Of a stretch of DNA of 64,000 nt, positions 36,463 to 44,446 are shown piece by piece. Position 1 is the first letter of the stretch; each line of letters begins with the position of its first letter. The position numbers and the translations under genes are program-made. Below the pieces are notes generated by a model that had not been told where the DNA came from, made no database searches, and worked only from the letters and a program-made list of their open reading frames with translations. The stretch is from Marisimplicoccus sp038110465 (GTDB lineage Bacteria > Bacteroidota > Bacteroidia > Flavobacteriales > Flavobacteriaceae): the NCBI GenBank assembly GCA_038110465.1, contig JAYNJU010000001.1, positions 262,556-326,555 on the forward strand. Reading direction: 5' to 3'.

Positions 36463-37481
36463 TAGAGAGTGTATCTTGGAGAGGCTGTTAAACTTAAATT
36501 TATTTTATTTTTTCTGTTGTATTTTAAATAACCTACAATTCCAATCATGGCAGCATTATCTGTTGTATATTGTAACTCTGGAATAAAAACTTCCCAATTA
36601 TTATTTTTAGACTCAGATTCTAATCTTTTTTTTAAATAACTATTTGCAGAAACCCCCCCACCAAATACTATTCTGTTTAAATTATATTCATTAGCTAAGT
36701 AATTGATTTTAATCAATAGATTGTCAATTAAATTTTTTTGAATAGATGCACATATATCATTTAAGTTATCTTTTATGAAATCTTTATTAATAATTAAATT
36801 TTTATTTAAAAAATTTATAAATGAGGTTTTTGTCCCACTATAACTGATATTACCTTTATCTACATTTGGAATGGGAAATAAGTATTTATATTCATCACCG
36901 TTTTTTGCTAATTGATCAATTATTGGACCAGCTGGGTAACCTAAATCAAGCTTTTTTCCACACTTATCAAATGCTTCACCAATTGCATCATCTAAAGTTT
37001 GACCAACTATTTCCATATCAAAATAATCCCTAACCTTAATAAATTGAGTATGCCCACCTGATATAGTGACTCCAAGAAAAGGAAATTTTGGTTTGTTATT
37101 GTCGCTATCAATAAAGTTAGCTAACAAATGAGCTTGCATATGGTTAACCTCTATAGAAGGAATATTTAAAGTTACACCTAAAGCTTTTGCAAATTCAGTC
37201 CCCACGATTAATGAACCCATTAATCCTGGTCCCAATGTGTATGCGATTGCAGAAATATTTTCAATTGAAACTTTTGATTCTTTAATAGCAGTATCTACAA
37301 CAGGAACAATGTTAGATAAATGAGCTCTTGATGCAAGTTCTGGTACAACACCACCATATTTTTCATGGACTTTTTGATTAGAGACTATATTTGATAAAAC
37401 TTTATTGTTTTTTAATATAGCTGCAGATGTATCATCACAAGAAGATTCAATTCCAAGAATGTAAATATCTTTCTCTGACAT
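36462..37481 (-). CDS. tsaD: tRNA N6-adenosine threonylcarbamoyltransferase
   Basis: Completes t6A at position 37 of ANN-decoding tRNAs with TsaB and TsaE. From ATG 37481 the 339-residue protein begins MSEKDIYILGIESSCDDTSA, the expected TsaD start; upstream in-frame codons to 37520 cross the promoter region. Metal and nucleotide motifs are visible: ELASRAHLSN (first metal His), EVNHMQAHLLA (second), GVTISGGHTQFIKV, and GGGVSANSYLKKR near the end. It runs divergently from tamB. Confidence 0.96.
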   Translation of the reverse strand: MSEKDIYILGIESSCDDTSAAILKNNKVLSNIVSNQKVHEKYGGVVPELASRAHLSNIVPVVDTAIKESKVSIENISAIAYTLGPGLMGSLIVGTEFAKALGVTLNIPSIEVNHMQAHLLANFIDSDNNKPKFPFLGVTISGGHTQFIKVRDYFDMEIVGQTLDDAIGEAFDKCGKKLDLGYPAGPIIDQLAKNGDEYKYLFPIPNVDKGNISYSGTKTSFINFLNKNLIINKDFIKDNLNDICASIQKNLIDNLLIKINYLANEYNLNRIVFGGGVSANSYLKKRLESESKNNNWEVFIPELQYTTDNAAMIGIVGYLKYNRKNKINLSLTASPRYTL

Positions 37482-37484
37482 TAT

Positions 37485-37492
37485 TATCTTTG
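37485..37492 (+). promoter_or_regulatory. -7 box of the tamB promoter
   Basis: TATCTTTG, identical to the rnpB -7 box. The predicted start of transcription (about 37497) lies inside the opposing -7 box of tsaD. No TTG at the -33 position. Confidence 0.5.
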
Positions 37493-37498
37493 TGATAA

Positions 37499-37506
37499 CA
37501 AAGTTA
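37499..37506 (-). promoter_or_regulatory. -7 box of the tsaD/rsmE promoter
   Basis: On the - strand the bases read TAACTTTG (TAnnTTTG), 17 bases upstream of the tsaD ATG. Together with the opposing box it forms the inverted repeat CTTTGT-GATA-ACAAAG (37488-37503). No TTG at the ideal -33 distance. Confidence 0.5.
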
Positions 37507-37519
37507 ATCAAGAAATACA

Positions 37520-40500
37520 ATTAAGAATTTAAAAAAAATATTATTCTATCTAACTATAGTTTTAATAGTTACCTTGGGTTTATTTAGTTTGATAATAAAT
37601 ACCTCTGGCTTTCAAGAAACTATTAAAAAAGCAATAATTCAACAAATTAATCTAAATGACCAAAGTAAACTTTTTGTAACTGACTCGTATTTTAATCTTA
37701 AAGGAGAGGTTGTATTAAATGAAGTTTCTCTTATTGATAAAAATTTAGACACAATCATTAATCTTGAATCATTAAAAGTAAATTATTTTCCATTTTTAAC
37801 TCGAAGAAAACTCAACAATAAGTTAATTATTAGAGGATTATCCCTAGAAATTGATCTAAAAAATCAGTCAGATAGATTTAACTTTATTGATGAACTTAAT
37901 AAACTTAAAGAAGGTGTTTTTTTTGATGAATTAATAATTAGTAATTCTAACTTGAGTTTTTTAAGTGATACTTTAAAAACGTCAATCAAAATATATGAAT
38001 CTAAACTAGGTTTAAGAATTGATAGCCAAAGTAATTTAAATATAGATATCAATAAATATTTAGGGGATATAAATGAAAATACTATAGACTTTTTTCAATC
38101 AAGCCTTACACTTAAAGATAATTTATTAAATATTAAAGACATAAAAATTATAAGTGGTGAACAATTTATAAATGGAAATATTAATTTATTATTTAATGAA
38201 TCTGTTGAAATAATTAAATCCAATATAAATTTTAGTATAGATCCATTAGCTTTTGGTTTAAACATAGAACAAATAAATAAAAATGAAATTTTTTCTGGCG
38301 AAATTACATTTAATGGAGATCAAGAAAATCTTAAAATAGATGATCTAAATTTAAATTTTAATCATTTTGACATAACATTAAATGGTTATCTAAAAAATAT
38401 ATTTAAAAATTCATTTACAGCCTCACTTAATATTTCTGAATTAAATCTTGATAATGACTTATTTTCAGAACTATTAAAGTCTGATTTGAATTTTGATATT
38501 CCCAATTTAAATGGACAAGTATCTATAGAATCAAATTATTTAATTTTTGATTTGATACAAAAAGATGACTATTTGAACATACTTGATATAGAAGGTAGAT
38601 ATATTTTTGATGGTATTAATTCATTTGAAAGTAAAATTTCATTTGATATTAATAATCTTCTGTTTAAAGACTCTCAGAAAATTGATAATCTTAAAATTAC
38701 AGCAACCATAAATAATTTAAATAATAATCTCAGTTTAAGTGGCTATTCTTTAATTAAAAGAAATGGAAAAAAAATAAATTTAGGATTTGATTCTAGTATC
38801 TCAAATGATTTTTTTAATAGTGAAATATCAATTTTAAATGAAAAGATTAGTGTAAACTCAAAAATTGATGGAAATATTAAATCTAAAAATTTTAATGTTA
38901 TCAGTAGTATTTCTTATGATGGTAGTTTAGACTCTGAGATTAAAGAAATAAATTCTGATGCTATTATTAAACTAAATTTATCAGATTATAATTTTATTAT
39001 ATCTGAAATCAGCTTAAATAATATTCAATTAATTACTAATCAAGATGAATATTTATTTTCAAGTTTGACTGATTTGAATGACTTATTTAATTCAGAAGTT
39101 GTAGACATCAATCGAGAGTATGATTTTTTAATTAACTGGGAAAACAAAAGAATAAATATTACATCAGATTTTAGTTCTCAAATAGATTTTTTTGGTTTTT
39201 ACGAAAATGAAAATAGTGTTGATTTAAATTTAAATTTATCTAAACTATTCATTTCTAAATTTTTTGAAATCAATAAAAATCCATTAAGCGGAGAAATAAA
39301 CTCTTTTATAAACTTAAAAAGAGATTCTGATAATAGAACATTGAGTATAAATACCAATATTAATAATCTTTTGATAAAGAACTACTTAATTGGAGATCTA
39401 TATTTTAATGCTTTGGGTAATACAGATTACAGTTCTTATGCTTTAAATTTTAATATAAAAAATAATAATAATGTTATTCTTGAATCCGAAGGTACAGTTA
39501 TAGCTATCAATGAAAAACCTAATTTTGATATTGACTTAAGCTTGAATAATTTTAATATTTCTTTTATTGAAAAAATTGGAGAAAGATCATTAGAAAATAT
39601 TAATTCAAGTTTATCTGGTAGAATAAATTTATGGGGATCAACTGATAACATTCAACATAATGGAGAACTTTTACTAGATAATACAAGCTTTAAAATACCA
39701 TATTTGAATATTGATTATACTATTGAAAAAGAGTCTATAATAAGCCTCTATAATCAAAATATTCAATTAAATAATATTTCAATTTTACACCCAGAAACTA
39801 ATACATCTGGACTTCTAAATGGTATTGTCTCACATTCAGATTTTAAGAATTGGAATATAGATTTAGATTTTGTCTCAGATAGAATTTACATTTTGAATAA
39901 ATTAATCAATGACAATGAGCTTTATTATGGTAAAGCTTTTTTAAAAGGAGAGATAAGCTTAACAGGTCCAACTAATCAAGTTTCAATTGATATTGATGGT
40001 GCTACTGAAAGAGGAACATTTATAACTATTCCTAGAAATCAAAATCTTTCGGTAGAAAATTATTCATTCATACAGTTTATTGACTTTAATAAATATTCTC
40101 AAAATTTAAATAATAACAATTATGATTTAACTAATGAGGATGTCTTAAGATCATTAGACCTTAATATTGATTTAGAACTTAATAGTAATGCACTTCTAGA
40201 GATTACAATTGATCCTCAAACAGGAAGTTATATTAGTGGAACTGGTAATGGAAATCTCAGAATGGAAATTGATTCTCAAGGAAAATTTAATATATATGGA
40301 GATTACGTAACATTAGATGGTATATATAATTTCAAAGATCTCGCTTTAATTGATAAAAAGTTTGTATTAAACCAAGGAGGATCAATTACATGGGATGGAG
40401 ATCCCTTAAATGCTCAACTTAATATTCTTGCAACTTATGAAGTTCCTGGTGGTGCTAATCCTGCATTACTTCTTGATAATCCTAATTTTAATAAGAAAAT

Positions 40501-41128
40501 ACCTGCCAATGTTGAAATCAAACTCTCAGGTAATTTATTGAAACCTAATAATCCTGATTTTGAAATTTATTTTCCAAATACTAGCAGTACTGCAACTTCT
40601 GAGATAAATTATAAATTAAGTGATCCAGAGATAAGAGAACTTCAGGCAATTTCTCTTTTAACTCAAGGAATATTCATAAATGAAGTAAGTGTCTCAGTTG
40701 AGGGTATAACTAACAATATTTATGAAAAGGTTTCAGATGTTTTTAGCAATATTTTGGGAGGTTCACAAGGTCCTTTAAAAGTGGGGCTAAATTACCTTCA
40801 GGGAGATAAAAGTGATATTCTTGACATTAAGACCGAGGATAGATTTGGTGTAACTCTCTCAACGCAAATAAGTGATAAAATTTTATTTAATGGAAAAATA
40901 GGTGTACCAATTGGAGGAATTGAAGAAACTCTTATCATTGGTGATGTTCAAATTGATTTTATTTTAAGTGAAGATGGCTCACTTAAAGCTAAAGTTTTTA
41001 ATAGAGAGAATGAGTTTAGGTATATTGGTGATAAATTAGGATACACTCAAGGCCTAGGATTAAGTTATAATGTTGATTTTCAAACTTTTAGAGGTCTCAT
41101 TAAAAGTCTACTTCAAAAAAGCAATTAA
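37520..41128 (+). CDS. tamB: TamB-like translocation/assembly module protein, non-canonical start
   Basis: A very large AsmA/TamB protein (about 1,200 residues) that spans the periplasm from an inner-membrane anchor; the family is implicated in phospholipid transport to, and protein assembly in, the outer membrane. A long series of beta-rich repeats ends in the conserved TamB (DUF490) domain, for example SQGKFNIYGDYVTLDGIYNF and SDPEIRELQAISLLTQGIFI near the C-terminus. The first ATG, GTG or TTG in frame is TTG 37574, in the middle of the anchor helix. The frame is open from 37508 and encodes KNLKKILFYLTIVLIVTLGL, a complete signal anchor, after an ATT codon at 37520, my preferred start. No tamA is nearby. 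Confidence 0.85.
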   Translation: MKNLKKILFYLTIVLIVTLGLFSLIINTSGFQETIKKAIIQQINLNDQSKLFVTDSYFNLKGEVVLNEVSLIDKNLDTIINLESLKVNYFPFLTRRKLNNKLIIRGLSLEIDLKNQSDRFNFIDELNKLKEGVFFDELIISNSNLSFLSDTLKTSIKIYESKLGLRIDSQSNLNIDINKYLGDINENTIDFFQSSLTLKDNLLNIKDIKIISGEQFINGNINLLFNESVEIIKSNINFSIDPLAFGLNIEQINKNEIFSGEITFNGDQENLKIDDLNLNFNHFDITLNGYLKNIFKNSFTASLNISELNLDNDLFSELLKSDLNFDIPNLNGQVSIESNYLIFDLIQKDDYLNILDIEGRYIFDGINSFESKISFDINNLLFKDSQKIDNLKITATINNLNNNLSLSGYSLIKRNGKKINLGFDSSISNDFFNSEISILNEKISVNSKIDGNIKSKNFNVISSISYDGSLDSEIKEINSDAIIKLNLSDYNFIISEISLNNIQLITNQDEYLFSSLTDLNDLFNSEVVDINREYDFLINWENKRINITSDFSSQIDFFGFYENENSVDLNLNLSKLFISKFFEINKNPLSGEINSFINLKRDSDNRTLSINTNINNLLIKNYLIGDLYFNALGNTDYSSYALNFNIKNNNNVILESEGTVIAINEKPNFDIDLSLNNFNISFIEKIGERSLENINSSLSGRINLWGSTDNIQHNGELLLDNTSFKIPYLNIDYTIEKESIISLYNQNIQLNNISILHPETNTSGLLNGIVSHSDFKNWNIDLDFVSDRIYILNKLINDNELYYGKAFLKGEISLTGPTNQVSIDIDGATERGTFITIPRNQNLSVENYSFIQFIDFNKYSQNLNNNNYDLTNEDVLRSLDLNIDLELNSNALLEITIDPQTGSYISGTGNGNLRMEIDSQGKFNIYGDYVTLDGIYNFKDLALIDKKFVLNQGGSITWDGDPLNAQLNILATYEVPGGANPALLLDNPNFNKKIPANVEIKLSGNLLKPNNPDFEIYFPNTSSTATSEINYKLSDPEIRELQAISLLTQGIFINEVSVSVEGITNNIYEKVSDVFSNILGGSQGPLKVGLNYLQGDKSDILDIKTEDRFGVTLSTQISDKILFNGKIGVPIGGIEETLIIGDVQIDFILSEDGSLKAKVFNRENEFRYIGDKLGYTQGLGLSYNVDFQTFRGLIKSLLQKSN

Positions 41129-41177
41129 CATATTGATGTAAAAAATAATATTAATTACTTTTTATAAAATTTATAAG

Positions 41178-41185
41178 TAAATTTG
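41178..41185 (+). promoter_or_regulatory. -7 box candidate for the pfkA-gapA unit
   Basis: TAAATTTG matches TAnnTTTG and lies 18 bases before the TTG start of pfkA, giving a leader of about 13 bases. No TTG at the -33 distance. Confidence 0.45.
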
Positions 41186-41203
41186 TAACTCCATAAACAA
41201 AAA

Positions 41204-42190
41204 TTGACAAATAAAGCTAAAAAAATCGGTGTTTTAACTTCTGGAGGTGATTCTCCTGGAATGAATGCTGCTTTAAGAGCAGTTGTTAGGTCATCAGAAT
41301 ATCACAATATAGAATGTTTTGGTATTTATAAAGGTTATGAGGGTCTGATTTCAGATAATGTAAAAAGACTTAATGCTCGTTCAGTTAAAAATATTATAAA
41401 TAAGGGTGGTACTATATTAAAATCTGCCAGATGTAAAGAATTTATGACAATTGAAGGTAGAAAAAAGGCTAAAAAAACTATTGACAAATATGAAATAGAT
41501 TCATTAGTTGTTATTGGTGGAAACGGTTCTTTAGAGGGTGCAAAAGTTTTTCAAGAAGAACATCAAGTAAATGTTGTAGGAATTCCTGGGACTATTGATA
41601 ATGATCTTTCTGGAACAAGATTTACACTTGGTTATGATACAGCCTTAAATACGGCCATTGATGCCATTGATAAAATTAGAGATACTGCAATATCTCATAA
41701 CAGACTTTTTTTTATCGAAGTAATGGGGAAGGGATCAGGCCATATTGCTTTAAATGCTGGAATTGGGGCTGGTGCTGAAGAGGTGTTAATTCCAGAAAAA
41801 GATATGGGTATTGAAAGATTATTAGATTCACTAAAACACAGTGAAAAATCTGGTAAATCCTCAAGTATAGTTGTTGTGTCTGAAGGAAAAAAGATTGGCG
41901 ATAATGTTTTTAAATTTTCATCTTATATAGAAAAAAACTTTCCTGAGTATGAAGTAAGAGTTTCAATTCTTGGTCATATTCAAAGAGGTGGTTCACCATC
42001 TTGTTTTGATAGAGTTTTGGCATCTCGAATGGGTGTATATGCTGTAGATTGTCTTTTAAGAGGTGAAAACAAGATTATGGTTGGTATTGTTGATGACAAA
42101 ATGGTCACAGTCCCCATCGACGATGCTATTAAAGGTGGTCAAGATTTAGACCTAGAACTGATTAGGGTTTGTGATATAATTTCAATTTAA
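41204..42190 (+). CDS. pfkA: 6-phosphofructokinase
   Basis: ATP-dependent phosphorylation of fructose 6-phosphate, the committed step of glycolysis. The 328 residues match bacterial PfkA: the ATP site GVLTSGGDSPGMNAALRAVV (residues 9-28), catalytic GIPGTIDNDLSGT (near 126-138), MGKGSGHIALNAG and LGHIQRGGSPSCFDR. GGNGS in place of GGDGS near 105 suggests the ATP-using group A form should be checked, since this position discriminates ATP from PPi use. Start is TTG. gapA follows after 10 bases. Confidence 0.95.
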   Translation: MTNKAKKIGVLTSGGDSPGMNAALRAVVRSSEYHNIECFGIYKGYEGLISDNVKRLNARSVKNIINKGGTILKSARCKEFMTIEGRKKAKKTIDKYEIDSLVVIGGNGSLEGAKVFQEEHQVNVVGIPGTIDNDLSGTRFTLGYDTALNTAIDAIDKIRDTAISHNRLFFIEVMGKGSGHIALNAGIGAGAEEVLIPEKDMGIERLLDSLKHSEKSGKSSSIVVVSEGKKIGDNVFKFSSYIEKNFPEYEVRVSILGHIQRGGSPSCFDRVLASRMGVYAVDCLLRGENKIMVGIVDDKMVTVPIDDAIKGGQDLDLELIRVCDIISI

Positions 42191-42200
42191 ATATTTAAAA

Positions 42201-43199
42201 ATGGCAATTAATATAGGTATTAATGGTTTTGGAAGAATTGGTAGGTTAGTTTTTAGATCTGCTATTGTTAACTCTGATTTTAATATTGTTTCGATCAACG
42301 ATCTTTTAGATATAGATCACCTAGCTTATTTATTAAAATATGATTCTGTTCATGGTAATTTTAAAGGTTCTGTTGAAGTGAGTGGAAATAACTTAATTGT
42401 TAACGGAAAAACTATAAAAATTACAGCAGAAAGAGATCCAAGTCAAATTGATTGGTCTGGAATGAATACTGATGTAGTAGCAGAGTGTACAGGTATATTT
42501 ACTACACTTGAAACTGCTTCTTCTCATTTGAAAGGTGGGGCAAAAAAAGTTGTAATTTCAGCTCCTAGTGCTGATGCTCCGATGTTTGTGATGGGAGTAA
42601 ATCATCATGCGGTAAAACCTTCTGATACAATTGTTTCAAATGCATCTTGTACTACTAATTGTTTAGCTCCAATTGCAAAAGTTCTAAATGATAATTTTTT
42701 AATAGAAGAAGGATTAATGACAACTGTACATGCTGCTACTGCTACACAATTTACAGTTGATGGACCTTCAAAGAAAGATTTTAGGGGAGGAAGAAGTTCT
42801 CTTCTTAATATAATTCCTAGCTCAACAGGAGCTGCTAAAGCAGTTACCAAGGTAATACCATCTCTTGTAGGTAGATTAACTGGTATGGCATTTAGAATAC
42901 CTACAGCTAACGTTTCAGTTGTTGATTTAACTGTAAGGCTTAAGAATCCTACTAATTATAACGAAATTAAAGATGCTATGTTAAATGCATCTAAAAATGA
43001 ATTAAAAGGTATATTAGGATATTGTGATGATTTAGTTGTATCACAAGATTTTATTGGAGATCCAAGAACATCTATTTTTGATGCTAATGCAGGTATGGAG
43101 TTAAACTCAAACTTCTTTAAAATAATCTCATGGTATGATAATGAATGTGGTTATTCAAACAAACTTTTAGATCTAGCAAAACACATTCATTTAAAATAG
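42201..43199 (+). CDS. gapA: Glyceraldehyde-3-phosphate dehydrogenase, type I
   Basis: NAD-dependent glycolytic enzyme of 332 residues: Rossmann start INIGINGFGRIGRLVFRSA (residues 3-21), catalytic cysteine in VSNASCTTNCLAP (near 145-157), substrate loop TVHAATATQFTVDGPSKKDF, RRGRS-like FRGGRSSLLNIIPSSTGAAK, and WYDNECGYSNKLLDL at the C-terminus. Acidic/serine residue D32-type specificity for NAD is suggested by SINDLLD. Second gene of pfkA-gapA-BadF kinase. Confidence 0.97.
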   Translation: MAINIGINGFGRIGRLVFRSAIVNSDFNIVSINDLLDIDHLAYLLKYDSVHGNFKGSVEVSGNNLIVNGKTIKITAERDPSQIDWSGMNTDVVAECTGIFTTLETASSHLKGGAKKVVISAPSADAPMFVMGVNHHAVKPSDTIVSNASCTTNCLAPIAKVLNDNFLIEEGLMTTVHAATATQFTVDGPSKKDFRGGRSSLLNIIPSSTGAAKAVTKVIPSLVGRLTGMAFRIPTANVSVVDLTVRLKNPTNYNEIKDAMLNASKNELKGILGYCDDLVVSQDFIGDPRTSIFDANAGMELNSNFFKIISWYDNECGYSNKLLDLAKHIHLK

Positions 43200-43205
43200 T
43201 CAATT

Positions 43206-44063
43206 ATGATTTTGATTGTTGATAGTGGTTCCACAAAAACTGATTGGATAGCTCTAGATGAAAAGGGCTCTGAGATCTTTTCAACACAAACACTTGGATT
43301 AAATCCTCAGATGTTATCAAATGAAATATTAAACGAGCGAATAAAAAATAATTTTGATATATATAAAAACAGGAGGCTTGTTAGTAAATTATTTTTTTAT
43401 GGTGCAGGATGTGGAGTTGATTCAACTCAAGAAAGAATAAGAAAAGTTTTTGAAAAAATTTTTATTAACAGTGATTTTGATATAAAAGAAGATACCTTTG
43501 CTGCAGTTTATTCTGCAGTTGAAAGAGGAGTTCCTTCTATTGTAAATATTATTGGAACAGGTTCAAACTGTTCATATTATGATGGGCAAAATGTTATTCA
43601 AAAGGTTCAGTCTCTTGGATATGTTCTAATGGATTATGCAAGTGGAAATTATTTTGGAAAATATTTAATTAGAGCCTATTATTTTAATAAAATGCCTGAA
43701 TATCTCAGAAAGGAGTTTTCTGAAAAATTTGATTTATCTGCAAATACAATAAAAAATAAGCTTTACAGAGAGGAAAACCCAAATACTTATTTAGCTAGTT
43801 TTGCAAGGTTTCTAATTGAAAATAAATCTAATGAGTACTTCAAAGAAATTATTTTTAAAGGTCTTGAGAGGTTTATTGAATATCAAATTTTACAATATGA
43901 TGATTTTAGTAAGGTAGATATTCATTATGTAGGATCTATTGCTTATTATTTAAAAGATGAGATAACTAGAATTGGTAAAAAATATAACTTGAAAACAGGA
44001 AAGTTTATAAAAAGACCAATTGAAGGCTTAGTTGAATATCATAAAAAAAATATTTTAAGTTAA
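43206..44063 (+). CDS. BadF/BadG-type ATPase, N-acetylglucosamine kinase-like
   Basis: ASKHA-fold sugar kinase of 285 residues: phosphate 1 motif LIVDSGSTKTDWIALD (residues 3-18), GAGCGVDSTQERI (near 64-76), phosphate 2 motif VNIIGTGSNCSYYDG (near 116-130) and an adenosine-site VGSIAYYLKDEI near 243. The family covers N-acetylglucosamine/glucosamine kinases; the glycolytic neighbours pfkA and gapA (6-base gap) support a sugar-kinase role, and a link to amino-sugar recycling is inferred. It abuts convergent ridA with no spacer. Confidence 0.85.
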   Translation: MILIVDSGSTKTDWIALDEKGSEIFSTQTLGLNPQMLSNEILNERIKNNFDIYKNRRLVSKLFFYGAGCGVDSTQERIRKVFEKIFINSDFDIKEDTFAAVYSAVERGVPSIVNIIGTGSNCSYYDGQNVIQKVQSLGYVLMDYASGNYFGKYLIRAYYFNKMPEYLRKEFSEKFDLSANTIKNKLYREENPNTYLASFARFLIENKSNEYFKEIIFKGLERFIEYQILQYDDFSKVDIHYVGSIAYYLKDEITRIGKKYNLKTGKFIKRPIEGLVEYHKKNILS

Positions 44064-44444
44064 CTAAAGAATAGCTATCATTGATATCTCAACATTAACA
44101 TTCATTGGTAATGTTTTTACTGCAACTGTCTCTCTAGCAGGTTCTGAGCCTTCTCTTAAAAAACTTCCATAAACTTCATTTACTTCTTTAAAGTGTTCCA
44201 TATTAGATAAGAAAATAGATGTTTTAACAACATTCTCAAATTTCATTTTAGATTCTGTTAAAATATTCTCAAGGTTTTTCATCACTTGTATAGTCTCCTC
44301 TTTAATATTGCTATTTTTTAGCTTCATTGATTTAGGATCAAGGGCAATTTGACCAGATATAAATAGCATATTGTTTTTTAAAATTGCCTGGTTATATGGT
44401 CCAATTGGTGAAGGTGATTTTTCAGTATTTATTATTTTTTTCAT
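44064..44444 (-). CDS. ridA: RidA family enamine/imine deaminase
   Basis: Hydrolyses reactive enamines and imines made by PLP enzymes such as threonine dehydratase. The 126 residues are full length: SPIGPYNQAIL (near 12-22), ISGQIALDPKSM (29-40), the active-site arginine in SEPARETVAVKTLP (near 102-115) and NVEISMIAIL at the C-terminus. Two bases separate it from the lptD-like gene upstream on the same strand. Confidence 0.95.
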   Translation of the reverse strand: MKKIINTEKSPSPIGPYNQAILKNNMLFISGQIALDPKSMKLKNSNIKEETIQVMKNLENILTESKMKFENVVKTSIFLSNMEHFKEVNEVYGSFLREGSEPARETVAVKTLPMNVNVEISMIAIL

Positions 44445-44446
44445 AA

